NCBI RefSeq assembly: GCF_012911005.2
Contig: NZ_WTVS01000021.1
Coordinates: forward strand, 1-64,000
Reading direction: 5' to 3'
Length of the DNA: 64,000 nt
DNA from: Aromatoleum toluolicum
GTDB taxonomy: Bacteria; Pseudomonadota; Gammaproteobacteria; Burkholderiales; Rhodocyclaceae
The stretch's first letter is position 1, and every line of letters starts with the position of its first letter. A program made the translations under genes and the position numbers. Under the pieces are notes generated by a model, which did no database searches, had not been told where the DNA came from, and saw nothing but the letters and a program-made list of their open reading frames with translations. Shown piece by piece: positions 55,168 through 64,000 of this stretch.

Positions 55168-55820
55168 GCTTTCTCGCGCAACCACAGGGCAAGCTCGGCA
55201 GGCGAATCGAGAAGCCCGACGACCTCCTCGCCCTCCAGCGCCGCCCGCGGATGCGCCCCGAAGGCCACGCCAAGCCCGGCCACCCCCGCATTCCTCGCCA
55301 TCTGCAGGTCGTGCGTCGTATCACCAACCATCAGCGTGCGTTCGCGGGCAACACCGAGTTCGTCCATGATTTCCTCCAGCATCGCCGGGTGCGGCTTCGA
55401 GAAACATTCGTCCGCGCACCTGGTGGCGTGAAAGAACGGCCCCAGCCCGCTGAGTTCGAGCGCGCGATTGAGGCCCAGCCGGCTCTTTCCGGTCGCGACA
55501 GCCAGCATCCGCCCCTCCGCGGAGAGTTCCTCAATCATCGAGTACGCTCCCGGGAACAGCGACAGCTCGTGATCCCGCGCCAGGTAATGGTGGCGATAGC
55601 GCTCGACCATGCGCGGATAGTCGGATTCGGGCAGATCAGGCACCGCATGGCGCAGAGCATCAGCCAGCCCCAGCCCGATGACGTGGCGCGCGCGAGCCTC
55701 GGATGGCTCCGGAAGATTGAGATCGCGCGTCGCGGCCATGATCGCGTTCACGATCGCGGCAGCCGAATCCATGAGGGTTCCGTCCCAGTCGAAGACGATG
55801 AGATCGAAGCGCTTAGCCAT
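55164..55820 (-). CDS. HAD-IA family phosphatase (phosphoglycolate phosphatase-like)
   Basis: 218 residues. The HAD nucleophile motif FDWDGTLMDS has Asp11 and Asp13; ATGKSRLGL, FSKPHPAMLEEIM and VGDTTHDLQMARNAG are motifs II to IV. An alpha-helical cap lies between. Substrate cannot be told from sequence; phosphoglycolate or pyrophosphate are typical. The start at 55820 overlaps the rluC stop by eight bases, a pairing common in betaproteobacteria. Confidence 0.93.
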   Translation of the reverse strand: MAKRFDLIVFDWDGTLMDSAAAIVNAIMAATRDLNLPEPSEARARHVIGLGLADALRHAVPDLPESDYPRMVERYRHHYLARDHELSLFPGAYSMIEELSAEGRMLAVATGKSRLGLNRALELSGLGPFFHATRCADECFSKPHPAMLEEIMDELGVARERTLMVGDTTHDLQMARNAGVAGLGVAFGAHPRAALEGEEVVGLLDSPAELALWLREKA

Positions 55821-56769
55821 TCTTCCGAGACTCCGTTGCATCCAGATGATCGATAAAGCCCTGCAGTTCGTCGGGAAGCGGCGACTGCAGCACGATCGGC
55901 TCCCCGGTCAGCGGATGGGCAAAGGAGAGATGGGCCGCATGGAGGAACATCCGCTTCAGCCCTTCCTGCTCAAGCGCCTTGTTGAACGGAAAATCGCCGT
56001 ATTTGTCGTCGCCGCACAATGGAAAGCCGAGGTGCGCGAGGTGGACGCGGATCTGATGGGTGCGACCCGTCTTGAGTTCCACCTCGAGCAGACTGAAGCG
56101 CTGCCAGCGCTTCACGAGCCGCACGACACTATGCGCCTGCTTGCCTTCGTCGCTAACCCGCACGCGCCGCTCCCCCTCGGGCGTGAGGTACTTGAACAGC
56201 GGCTCCTTCACGTGCTGCAACGGGTTGGCCCACCTGCCGGGCACCAGCGTGAGGTAGCGCTTCTCCACGCGCCCCTCGCGCATCATGTCGTGCAGCGCGG
56301 TCAGCGCCGACCGCTTCTTCGCGATGATCAGGAGACCCGAGGTCTCGCGATCGATGCGATGCGCCAGTTCGAGCATGCGCGCTTCGGGCCGCTGGCTGCG
56401 CAATTGCTCAATGACACCGAAGCTCACGCCGCTGCCACCGTGCACGGCCTTGCCCGAAGGCTTGTCGACAACCAGGAGAGCATCATCCTCGTACACGACG
56501 GGCAGAGCCTTGCCCGCAGGCACCGCCGCCGGGGTGTTCGATTCCGCGATGCGAACGGGCGGGATCCGCACCTCGTCCCCGAGCGCGAGACGGTAGGTCG
56601 GACCGACCCGTCCGCCATTGACGCGCACTTCCCCGCTGCGCAGGATCCGATAGACGTGGCTTTTCGGCACCCCTTTGCACACGCGCATGAGGTAATTGTC
56701 GATCCGCTGACCGACGACCGAATCATCGACGCGTTCGCGCCGGACCGTCACCGCTTTGCCTTGTGCCAT
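55813..56769 (-). CDS. rluC: 23S rRNA pseudouridine synthase RluC
   Basis: 318 residues. Makes pseudouridines 955, 2504 and 2580 in E. coli 23S rRNA. An S4 RNA-binding domain (about 20-70) precedes the RluA-family catalytic domain with Asp140 in LAHRIDRETSGLLI; GRTHQIRVHLAHLGFPLCGD is the second signature. Two adjacent ATGs (56772 and 56769) are possible. RluC rather than RluD is inferred from the S4 start and the rne gene divergent to it, as in E. coli. Confidence 0.93.
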   Translation of the reverse strand: MAQGKAVTVRRERVDDSVVGQRIDNYLMRVCKGVPKSHVYRILRSGEVRVNGGRVGPTYRLALGDEVRIPPVRIAESNTPAAVPAGKALPVVYEDDALLVVDKPSGKAVHGGSGVSFGVIEQLRSQRPEARMLELAHRIDRETSGLLIIAKKRSALTALHDMMREGRVEKRYLTLVPGRWANPLQHVKEPLFKYLTPEGERRVRVSDEGKQAHSVVRLVKRWQRFSLLEVELKTGRTHQIRVHLAHLGFPLCGDDKYGDFPFNKALEQEGLKRMFLHAAHLSFAHPLTGEPIVLQSPLPDELQGFIDHLDATESRKNG

Positions 56770-56772
56770 CAT

Positions 56773-57150
56773 CCTGAAATATACTTGCCGCCGGTTAGTC
56801 CCGGTTTCGTCGACGCCCCTCTCGCACCGATGCGGAGGAAAGCGGTCAACAACGAGCCCCAGAAGAGCTCCCGGACAACCAGAACGTGCTGTCGTTGCCG
56901 AAAAAGGCATCGATGGTAACGCAATTGACAATCTTCGATCCATTGGATTGAACAAAGACGCGTAACGCACCCGCAGGATCAAGCGTTCCGGCCCCAGGCG
57001 GGAATGCATGAACATCGACCACCCGACCCATCACAGCCCATTACCGACCGGAAAAAAGTAGAAGAACCTACCCGCTCCTGATCACGTAACAAGCGCGATG
57101 GTGCGCGCGGTTCGTCCTGCCCGTGGGTTTCGCGCGGGGGAACGAAATCA
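56773..57150 (+). promoter_or_regulatory. Long leader region of rne
   Basis: This 378-base gap between divergent rluC and rne holds no conserved gene. It has a TTGACA at 56925-56930 with a poor -10 partner. Two short overlapping frames start at 57004 (25 codons) and 57008 (17 codons), and a CGCGCG/CGCGCG hairpin lies near the rne start. GGGGGAA precedes the rne ATG. In E. coli the rne leader mediates feedback control by RNase E; the same may hold here but is not shown. Confidence 0.45.
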
Positions 57151-60036
57151 ATGAAGCGCATGCTTTTCAATGCGACGCAGGCCGAGGAACTGCGCGTCGC
57201 AATCGTGGATGGTCAGAAACTGATCGACCTCGATATCGAGTCGGCCGCCAAGGAACAACGCAAGAGCAATATCTACAAGGCTGTCATCACGCGCATCGAG
57301 CCCAGTCTCGAAGCCGCGTTCGTTGACTACGGCTCCGAGCGGCATGGTTTTCTGCCGTTCAAGGAAATATCCCGCACCTACTTCGCGCCCGGCGTCGATG
57401 CCGGCAAGGCGCGCATTCAGGACGCACTCAAGGAAGGCCAGGAACTCATCGTCCAGGTCGAGAAGGACGAGCGCGGCAACAAGGGCGCAGCCCTGACCAC
57501 CTACATCTCGCTCGCGGGACGCTATCTGGTCCTGATGCCGAACAACCCCCGCGGGGGTGGCGTTTCGCGGCGTGTCGAGGGTGACGAGCGCAGCGAACTG
57601 CGCGAAGTCATGGATCAGCTCGAAGTCCCTCCGGGCATGAGCCTGATCGCGCGTACTGCGGCGATCGGTCGCAACGCCGAAGAACTGCAGTGGGACCTCA
57701 ACTACCTGCTGCAGTTGTGGCGTGCGATCGACGGTGCCGCGCAGTCGCAGTCGGGCGCGTTCCTGATCTACCAGGAAGGCAGCCTCGTGATCCGCGCGAT
57801 CCGCGACTACTTCCAGCCCGACATCGGCGAGATCCTGATCGACACGGATGACGTGTACGAGCAGGCACGCCAGTTCATGGCCCACGTGATGCCGGCCAAC
57901 GTGAATCGCGTGAAGCGGTACAGCGACGACGTGCCACTGTTCTCACGCTTCCAGATCGAACATCAGATCGAATCCGCCTACTCGCGCCAGGTGAGCCTGC
58001 CCAGCGGCGGCGCGGTCGTGATCGACCATACCGAAGCCCTCGTCTCCATCGACGTGAACTCCGGGCGCTCGACCAAGGGCGCGGACATCGAGGAAACGGC
58101 GTTCCGCACCAACCTCGAAGCGGCCGAAGAGATTGCACGCCAGCTCCGTCTGCGCGACCTCGGCGGCCTGATCGTCATCGACTTCATCGACATGGAGTCG
58201 CAGAAGAATCAGCGCGAGGTCGAGAACCGCCTGCGTGACGCGCTGCGCCACGACCGCGCACGTGTCCAGACCGGTAAGATCAGCCGCTTCGGCCTGCTCG
58301 AGCTTTCACGCCAGCGCCTGCGCCCCGCGCTCGCGGAAACGAGCTACATCCCCTGCCCGCGCTGCAACGGCACCGGCCACATCCGCAGCACGGAGTCGTC
58401 CGCGCTGCACATCCTGCGCATCCTCGAAGAGGAAGCGATGAAGGAAAACACCGGGGCGGTGCATCTGCAGGTGCCGGTGGATGTCGCAACCTTCCTCCTC
58501 AACGAGAAGCGTTCGGACATCGCGCACATCGAGTACCGCCACAAGATCCAGCTGATCATCATCCCCAACCGCCACCTCGAGACGCCGCACCACGAGATCA
58601 TCCGTCTGCGCCACGACCAGCTGAATCAGGAAGAACTGGCGCTCGCCAGCTACCAGATGGTCGGGAAACCCGCCGAAGTCGACCTGCGCCTGCCGACGAA
58701 GGACGACAAGAAGCCGGCCCGCGCCGAAGCCGTGGTGAAGGGCATCTCCCCCGCGCAGCCTGCGCCGGTGGTGGAGCCGAAGCCCGAGCGTGCTACCGCT
58801 CCGACTGCCGAGCCCGGCCTGTTCACACGCCTCTTTGCGTGGCTGCGCGGCGAGAAGGCGACCCCTGCTCCGCAACCCGAGGAAGAAGCACAGCCGAAGC
58901 GCGAAGCGCGGCCGCGCGGCGAGCGCGGGGAGAATCGCCGCAACGGCAACAACCGCAACCGCCGTGAAGGCCAGCGAGCCGAACGCGAGGAATCTTCGCA
59001 GCCTACCCGCAGCAGCGGCAGAGGCGAACAACGGCAAGAGCGCCAGGAGCGCACCGAACGGGCAGAGCGTCCGGAACGCGCAGAACGCCAGGAACGCACC
59101 GAACGCGCAGAGCGTCCCGAAGCGGCGGAGCGCAGCGAAGGCCGCCGGCAGCGCGGACCGCGCCAACCCAAGCCTGTCGAGGCCATCGAGAACCTGGCCG
59201 AACAACAAGTCGCAGAGGTCGTCGCAGTCACCGGCGTGACTGAGGCGGCCGCACCGTCGGGCGAGGAAGGCACCCCCGAGAAGCGCCGCCGCCGCAGCCG
59301 CGGTCGCCGCGACCGTCGCCCGGGCGAGGACCAGGGAATCGCAGCCGCTGAGGGAACCGGCAGCGAGGCCATCGAAGCGGCAACGGCCGGCGAACCCGAA
59401 CAGACGGAACCGGCAGCGCGAGCGATCGAGGCTACGACAACCGCAACCGCCGAACCTGCGCGCGAGGTGGTCACTGTCTCCGAAACCGAGGCGCCGCTGC
59501 CTGTCGTCGCCAGCACTGCCGAAGCAGTGCCGGCCGAGATCGAGGAAGCGCCCATGCCCGTTCGTGCCGCAGCGACCGCGGCACCCGCCGAAGCGGTAGC
59601 CGAGACAGCGCCGACCATCGAGGAAATCGCGACCATCGAGGCGACGCCGGCGACACAAACCGAGGGGGCGCTAACAGAAGCCGTGGCGCCGGCCGAGGAC
59701 AACATAGCAGCGCCGGAAGTCGCGGCTGCGCCAACCGAAGAAGCCGTGCAATCGGCTCCTGTGGAAGCCGAGGCAGCCCCTGCCGTCGTCGCCGAGTTGG
59801 CCGCCACGACCGAGGCACAGGAAAGCGCGCACGCGCCGTCCGCGCCGATCGATCTCGGCAATTCGCTGGCGGAAAGCGGCCTCGTGATGATTGAAACGAG
59901 CCGCGAAAAGGTCCAAGCCTTGGCCCAGTCTCATGCCGAAGAGGCATCGTCCCGCCCGCTCGGCCGGCGTCCGCGGCCTTCGCTCGTGATCGCCGACGAG
60001 CCGCTGCAGCAGGTTGAAACCCACAAACCGCACTGA
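57151..60036 (+). CDS. rne: Ribonuclease E
   Basis: 961 residues. Single-strand endonuclease for mRNA decay and rRNA/tRNA processing, and scaffold of the degradosome. The N-terminal half has the S1 domain (about 38-120), the 5' sensor, and the DNase I-like catalytic part with VSIDVNSGRSTKG and IDFIDM (conserved Asp pair). The zinc link CPRCNGTG is near residue 402, and a small domain follows. From about residue 520 the protein is low-complexity: Arg/Glu-rich, including a 15-residue tandem repeat, then long Ala/Glu/Thr/Pro stretches, and a conserved-looking end GRRPRPSLVIADEP. The partner-binding part cannot be assigned. Confidence 0.97.
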   Translation: MKRMLFNATQAEELRVAIVDGQKLIDLDIESAAKEQRKSNIYKAVITRIEPSLEAAFVDYGSERHGFLPFKEISRTYFAPGVDAGKARIQDALKEGQELIVQVEKDERGNKGAALTTYISLAGRYLVLMPNNPRGGGVSRRVEGDERSELREVMDQLEVPPGMSLIARTAAIGRNAEELQWDLNYLLQLWRAIDGAAQSQSGAFLIYQEGSLVIRAIRDYFQPDIGEILIDTDDVYEQARQFMAHVMPANVNRVKRYSDDVPLFSRFQIEHQIESAYSRQVSLPSGGAVVIDHTEALVSIDVNSGRSTKGADIEETAFRTNLEAAEEIARQLRLRDLGGLIVIDFIDMESQKNQREVENRLRDALRHDRARVQTGKISRFGLLELSRQRLRPALAETSYIPCPRCNGTGHIRSTESSALHILRILEEEAMKENTGAVHLQVPVDVATFLLNEKRSDIAHIEYRHKIQLIIIPNRHLETPHHEIIRLRHDQLNQEELALASYQMVGKPAEVDLRLPTKDDKKPARAEAVVKGISPAQPAPVVEPKPERATAPTAEPGLFTRLFAWLRGEKATPAPQPEEEAQPKREARPRGERGENRRNGNNRNRREGQRAEREESSQPTRSSGRGEQRQERQERTERAERPERAERQERTERAERPEAAERSEGRRQRGPRQPKPVEAIENLAEQQVAEVVAVTGVTEAAAPSGEEGTPEKRRRRSRGRRDRRPGEDQGIAAAEGTGSEAIEAATAGEPEQTEPAARAIEATTTATAEPAREVVTVSETEAPLPVVASTAEAVPAEIEEAPMPVRAAATAAPAEAVAETAPTIEEIATIEATPATQTEGALTEAVAPAEDNIAAPEVAAAPTEEAVQSAPVEAEAAPAVVAELAATTEAQESAHAPSAPIDLGNSLAESGLVMIETSREKVQALAQSHAEEASSRPLGRRPRPSLVIADEPLQQVETHKPH
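59041..59130 (+). repeat. Tandem 45-bp duplication in rne
   Basis: Two adjacent 45-base copies (59041-59085 and 59086-59130) encode RQERTERAERPERAE and RQERTERAERPEAAE. Differences are a few bases, mostly in the last third. It lies in the Arg/Glu-rich RNA-binding-like region of RNase E. Confidence 0.85.
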
Positions 60037-60059
60037 TCGGCAGCAAGAAGCGGAAGGAA

Positions 60060-60084
60060 GGGGCGCCCATCGGGCGCCCCTTTT
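60060..60084 (+). terminator. Intrinsic terminator of rne
   Basis: GGGGCGCCC, the loop ATC and GGGCGCCCC form a perfect 9-bp stem followed by four T, 24 bases after the rne stop. Confidence 0.88.
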
Positions 60085-60112
60085 CCATATCAGGCGGTCA
60101 AACGGGGACCGA

Positions 60113-60583
60113 TCAGCGCGATGACCTCAGCACGTCGACGAGCCCTCCGACCGCATCCTCACAGTAGTCGAGCACCAGATCGAATCCGCGCTCACTGCCG
60201 TAATAGGGATCGGGCACTTCGTCAGCCTTGAAGCGGCGCGCGTAGCTCATGAAGAGCCGGACCTTGGCGCGATGCTCGTCGGGACAGTTACGTTTCATGA
60301 TCTCGAGGTGCCCGATGTCCATCGCGAGCAACAGGTCGAAAGCCTCGAAGTCCGCCGGCTCGAGCTTTCGCGCCCGCAATGTCGACAGATCGTAGCCACG
60401 CTTCTCGGCCGCCTTGCGCGTGCGTGGATCGGGCGCCTCGCCGACGTGATAGCCGTGCGTCCCGGCCGATTCGACCTCGATTAGCCCCTCAAGCCCGGCC
60501 GCGCGGATGGCATGCCGGGCCACACCTTCGGCAGTCGGGGATCTGCAGATGTTACCGGTGCACACGAACAGGATCTTGGTCAC
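60113..60583 (-). CDS. Low-molecular-weight protein-tyrosine-phosphatase
   Basis: 156 residues from GTG 60583 (GAGGTGA upstream). The P-loop is Cys8 through Arg14 in FVCTGNICRSPTAEG, and the general acid is the Asp in VPDPYYGSERGFD. Possible roles are polysaccharide regulation with a tyrosine kinase or general phosphate release; no kinase or polysaccharide gene is adjacent. It follows uvrB by 11 bases. Confidence 0.95.
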   Translation of the reverse strand: MTKILFVCTGNICRSPTAEGVARHAIRAAGLEGLIEVESAGTHGYHVGEAPDPRTRKAAEKRGYDLSTLRARKLEPADFEAFDLLLAMDIGHLEIMKRNCPDEHRAKVRLFMSYARRFKADEVPDPYYGSERGFDLVLDYCEDAVGGLVDVLRSSR

Positions 60584-60594
60584 GACGTCACCTC

Positions 60595-62652
60595 TCAGGC
60601 CTCTCCATGCTGGTCTGCGCCAAAGGCGCGCTGGCGCAGCCTGAATAATTCATCCCGAGTTGCCGCAGCCTTTTCGAATTCGAGGTTACGGGCATGTTCC
60701 TGCATTTCCTTCTCGAGTTTGCGGATCGCCTTCGCGAGGGTCTTCTCGTCCATCGCGAAATATTCGGCACGCGCCTCCTGCGCCACGGTCGCGTTGCGCT
60801 CGTCGCTGCTCGAGTAGACGCCGTCAATGATGTCCTTGATGCGCTTGGTCACCGATTTCGGCACGATCCCGTGTTCGGCGTTGAACGCGAGCTGCTTCGT
60901 CCGACGTCGTTCGGTCTCGCCCATCGCGGCGCGCATCGAGCGTGTCACAACGTCCGCGTAAAGGATCGCACGGCCATGGATATGCCGCGCGGCCCGCCCA
61001 ATCGTCTGGATCAGCGAGCGCTCGGATCGCAGGAAACCTTCCTTGTCCGCGTCCAGAATCGCCACGAGCGATACCTCCGGAATATCCAGGCCTTCGCGCA
61101 GCAGGTTGATCCCCACCAACACATCGAACTCGCCCAGACGCAGATCGCGGATGATCTCGACACGCTCGACCGTGTCGATGTCGGAATGCAGATAGCGCAC
61201 GCGGATGCCGTTTTCGGCAAGATAATCGGTGAGATCTTCCGCCATCCGCTTCGTCAGCGTCGTCACCAGCACGCGCTCACCCACGGCGATGCGGCGCTTG
61301 GCCTCGGACAGGAGATCGTCGACCTGCGTGCTCGCGGGCCTGACCTCCACCGCAGGGTCGATCAGCCCGGTGGGGCGGACGACTTGTTCGACAACCTGCC
61401 CCTGATGCGTCGCCTCGTAATCCGCAGGCGTTGCAGACACGAAGATCGTCTGCGGCATCAGGCGCTCGAATTCGTCGAACTTCAGCGGGCGGTTGTCGAG
61501 TGCCGACGGCAGACGGAAGCCGTATTCGACGAGGTTCTCCTTGCGCGAACGGTCGCCCTTGTACATGCCGCCCACCTGCGGAATCGCCACGTGCGACTCA
61601 TCGACGAAGAGAAGCGCGTCCGACGGCAGATAGTCGATCAGCGTCGGGGGCGGCTCGCCCGGGCCGCGCCCCGACAAATGGCGCGAGTAGTTCTCGATGC
61701 CCTTGCAGAACCCCATCTCGTTGAGCATCTCCAGATCGAAACGCGTGCGCTGCTCAATGCGCTGCGCCTCCACCAGCTTGCCGGCACGCTGAAAATTGCC
61801 GACTCGATCGCGCAGCTCATCCTTGATCGCCTCGATCGCCTGCAGCACCGTCGCGCGTGGAGTGACATAGTGGCTGGACGGGTAAACGGTAAAGCGGACG
61901 AGCTTCTGCTTCAGGTGCCCGGTAAGGGGGTCGAACAGCGTCAGATGCTCGATCTCGTCGTCGAACATCTCGATCCGCACCGCATACTCGGCATTCTCGG
62001 CCGGAAACACATCGATCACGTCGCCGCGCACACGGAAGGTCCCACGCCGGAAGTCGATGTCGGAGCGCGTGTACTGCATCGCCACGAGCCTCTGCACGAG
62101 GTCGCGATGGGCAATGCGCTCGCCCTCGCGCAGATGCAGGATCATCGCATGATAATCGACGGGGTCGCCGATACCGTAGATGCACGACACCGTCGCGACG
62201 ATCACCACGTCGCGCCGCTCCATCAGGCTCTTCGTCGCCGACAGGCGCATCTGCTCGATGTGCTCGTTGATGCTCGAATCCTTCTCGATGAAGAGATCGC
62301 GCGACGGAACATAAGCTTCCGGCTGGTAGTAGTCGTAATACGAGACAAAATACTCGACGGCATTCTCCGGAAAGAACTCCCGGAATTCGGCGTACAACTG
62401 CGCGGCGAGTGTCTTGTTCGGCGCCAGCACCAAGGCGGGTCGGCCACAACGCGCGATGACGTTCGCCATCGTGTAGGTCTTGCCCGAGCCGGTCACGCCG
62501 AGCAAGGTCTGGAACATCAGTCCGTCGGACACCCCCTCCATCAGCAGATCGATCGCGGCCGGCTGGTCGCCCGCCGGGGCAAAGGGCTGATGGAGCCTGA
62601 ACGGGCTCCCTTCGAAAGTCACCACCGGAACACTGTCCGTCGAACTCGTCAT
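60595..62652 (-). CDS. uvrB: Excinuclease ABC subunit B
   Basis: 685 residues. Helicase-like damage-verifying subunit in nucleotide excision repair, partner of UvrC at 31.6 kb. Walker A is in [15 protein letters not shown]; the beta hairpin [27 protein letters not shown] and [12 protein letters not shown] are conserved, and a C-terminal UVR motif ([18 protein letters not shown]) closes the protein. ATG 62652 is chosen; a longer frame to 62748 adds 32 residues without family features. No LexA-type box is seen upstream. Confidence 0.97.
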   Translation of the reverse strand: MTSSTDSVPVVTFEGSPFRLHQPFAPAGDQPAAIDLLMEGVSDGLMFQTLLGVTGSGKTYTMANVIARCGRPALVLAPNKTLAAQLYAEFREFFPENAVEYFVSYYDYYQPEAYVPSRDLFIEKDSSINEHIEQMRLSATKSLMERRDVVIVATVSCIYGIGDPVDYHAMILHLREGERIAHRDLVQRLVAMQYTRSDIDFRRGTFRVRGDVIDVFPAENAEYAVRIEMFDDEIEHLTLFDPLTGHLKQKLVRFTVYPSSHYVTPRATVLQAIEAIKDELRDRVGNFQRAGKLVEAQRIEQRTRFDLEMLNEMGFCKGIENYSRHLSGRGPGEPPPTLIDYLPSDALLFVDESHVAIPQVGGMYKGDRSRKENLVEYGFRLPSALDNRPLKFDEFERLMPQTIFVSATPADYEATHQGQVVEQVVRPTGLIDPAVEVRPASTQVDDLLSEAKRRIAVGERVLVTTLTKRMAEDLTDYLAENGIRVRYLHSDIDTVERVEIIRDLRLGEFDVLVGINLLREGLDIPEVSLVAILDADKEGFLRSERSLIQTIGRAARHIHGRAILYADVVTRSMRAAMGETERRRTKQLAFNAEHGIVPKSVTKRIKDIIDGVYSSSDERNATVAQEARAEYFAMDEKTLAKAIRKLEKEMQEHARNLEFEKAAATRDELFRLRQRAFGADQHGEA

Positions 62653-62823
62653 GCTAGAATTTCCGGCTGTTTCAAGCGCTTGCCCGTTTGTTGCGACAGA
62701 CGGAACAGAGTCGGGCAAACGCGCATTATTTCGCAAAATGCGGCTCAAGGCACGGCAGGACGGACCGGCACCAACGCGACAGGTTCAGTCCCCGACGCCC
62801 CCCGCCCAACCTGGAGTTGTTTT

Positions 62824-64000
62824 ATGCCCGCTTCGATCTTCGCCGCCGTCGAGATGGCGCCCCGTGACCCGATCCTCGGACTGAACGAGGCCTTCAACGC
62901 CGATGGGCGCACTGAGAAGGTGAACCTCGGCGTCGGCGTCTACTATGACGACAACGGCAAGATTCCGCTGCTCGCAGCTGTAAAGACGGCCGAAAAGGCG
63001 CGTCTCGAAGCGATGCCGCCGCGCGGCTACCAGCCGATCGAAGGCCCCGCGGCATACAACACCGCCGTGCAGAACCTGCTCTTCGGCAAGGATTCGACCC
63101 TCATCGCCAACGGCCAGGTCGTCACCGTCCAGGCATTGGGCGGCACCGGTGCACTGAAAGTCGGCGCCGACTACCTGAAGCGCCTGGTCCCCGGCGCAAC
63201 CGTCTACATCTCCGATCCCAGCTGGGAGAACCACCGCGCGCTGTTCGAATCCGCCGGCTTCCCGGTCGAGAACTATCCTTACTATGAGGCGAGCACCCGC
63301 GGCGTGAACTTCGCCGGCATGAAGGCCAAGCTCGAACAGCTCGCGCCGGGATCTGTCGTCGTGCTGCACGCGTGCTGCCATAACCCGACGGGAGCCGATC
63401 TGACCGAAGCCCAGTGGGGCGAGGTCGTCGGTGCATGCCGCGAACGCGGTCTCGTGCCCTTCCTCGACATGGCCTACCAGGGATTCGCCGACGGCATCGA
63501 GCCGGACGCGGTCGCCGTGCGCCTGTTCTCCGCCAGTGGTCTGCAATTCTTCGTGTCGAGCTCGTTCTCGAAGTCGTTCTCGCTTTATGGCGAGCGCGTG
63601 GGCGCCCTGTCGATCGTCACCGCGAACAAGGACGAGTCGGCCCGCGTTCTGTCGCAGGTCAAGCGCGTGATTCGTACCAACTACTCCAACCCGCCGATCC
63701 ATGGCGGCGCCATCGTCGCGGCAGTGCTGAATTCGACCGAACTGCGTCAGATGTGGGAAGACGAACTGGCCGGCATGCGCGACCGCATCCGCGCGATGCG
63801 TACCGGGCTGGTCGAGAACCTGAAGGCAGCCGGCGTCGCGCAGGACTTTTCGTTCGTGATCCAGCAGCGAGGCATGTTCTCCTACACCGGCCTGTCGGCC
63901 GCGCAGGTCGAACAGCTGAAGAACGACTTCGGCATCTACGCGGTATCGACCGGCCGCATCTGCCTCGCCGCCCTCAACTCGCGCAACATCGGCTACGTCG
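62824..64000 (+). CDS. Aromatic amino acid / aspartate aminotransferase (3' cut)
   Basis: 392 codons are visible before the window ends; the stop is outside. Class I PLP aminotransferase of the AspC/TyrB subgroup: VNLGVGVYYDDNGKIP, HACCHNPTGADLT, the DMAYQGFADG strand, and the PLP lysine in VSSSFSKSFSLYGERVG. It probably interconverts aspartate or aromatic amino acids with their 2-oxo acids; TyrB and AspC cannot be separated here. It is divergent from uvrB, 171 bases apart. Confidence 0.96.
   Translation, partial: MPASIFAAVEMAPRDPILGLNEAFNADGRTEKVNLGVGVYYDDNGKIPLLAAVKTAEKARLEAMPPRGYQPIEGPAAYNTAVQNLLFGKDSTLIANGQVVTVQALGGTGALKVGADYLKRLVPGATVYISDPSWENHRALFESAGFPVENYPYYEASTRGVNFAGMKAKLEQLAPGSVVVLHACCHNPTGADLTEAQWGEVVGACRERGLVPFLDMAYQGFADGIEPDAVAVRLFSASGLQFFVSSSFSKSFSLYGERVGALSIVTANKDESARVLSQVKRVIRTNYSNPPIHGGAIVAAVLNSTELRQMWEDELAGMRDRIRAMRTGLVENLKAAGVAQDFSFVIQQRGMFSYTGLSAAQVEQLKNDFGIYAVSTGRICLAALNSRNIGYV

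Noticed and set aside
62653-62823. LexA (SOS) box upstream of uvrB
   Set aside because: I looked for CTG-N10-CAG on both strands and found only partial matches, so SOS control is not supported by eye.

Overview
The window is a high-GC, gene-dense piece of core chromosome from a betaproteobacterium, most likely of the order Rhodocyclales (Azoarcus, Aromatoleum or Thauera type). That placement is inferred from protein character and gene order (dapC-dapD-pilU-dapE-prmB, smc-zipA-ligA, rpoE-mucABC-mucD-lepA-lepB-rnc-era-recO-pdxJ-acpS-nagZ, yceD-rpmF-plsX-fabHDG-acpP-fabF); no 16S gene is present to confirm it. I see no insertion sequence, prophage, CRISPR array or other sign of recent acquisition. 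About 67 protein genes and four tRNA genes fill nearly all of the sequence. The only gap longer than 300 bases is the leader of rne.

Layout. 1-4.4 kb: tail of an unknown gene, a YbhB/PEBP protein, a methylthio-nucleoside phosphorylase, the GTPase TypA/BipA and GalU, with a bidirectional terminator between typA and galU. 4.4-11.2 kb: smc-zipA-ligA on the minus strand (chromosome segregation, division, DNA ligation). 11.4-17.3 kb: plus-strand lysine/diaminopimelate genes dapC, dapD and dapE interrupted by the pilus ATPase pilU, then prmB and an orphan receiver-domain protein. 17.4-26.5 kb: iron-sulfur assembly operon iscR-(second cysteine desulfurase)-iscS-iscU-iscA-hscB-hscA-fdx-iscX, preceded by cysE and trmJ, with suhB divergent. 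CysE feeds cysteine to the desulfurases, which pass sulfur to the IscU scaffold; HscA/HscB and ferredoxin complete transfer, and IscR represses the operon.

26.7-31.5 kb: a DEAD-box helicase, a tRNA-Gly/tRNA-Cys/tRNA-Gly cluster with its own promoter and terminator, a phosphodiesterase-like protein, a DUF1178 protein, tRNA-Leu and pgsA. 31.5-45.3 kb: about 14 kb of minus-strand genes in short-gap or overlapping arrangement. It begins with the envelope-stress module rpoE-rseA-rseB-rseC-mucD, continues with a glutaredoxin-like protein, lepA, lepB, a DUF4845 protein, rnc, era, recO, pdxJ, acpS and nagZ, and ends with uvrC. 45.5-53.7 kb: nadB converging on a fatty-acid cluster (yceD, rpmF, plsX, fabH, fabD, fabG, acpP, fabF, ygfX). 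53.8-64 kb: maf with an RsmI-like methylase, a HAD phosphatase with rluC, rne (RNase E), a low-molecular-weight phosphatase, uvrB, and the start of an aromatic/aspartate aminotransferase cut by the window edge.

Many starts are GTG or TTG, and most neighbouring genes in operons overlap by 1-4 bases. I found no convincing undescribed multi-gene system. The items most worth a second look are the second cysteine desulfurase inside the isc operon, the receiver protein with altered switch residues, the RsmI paralogue coupled to maf, the long rne leader, and hairpins that subdivide apparent operons.
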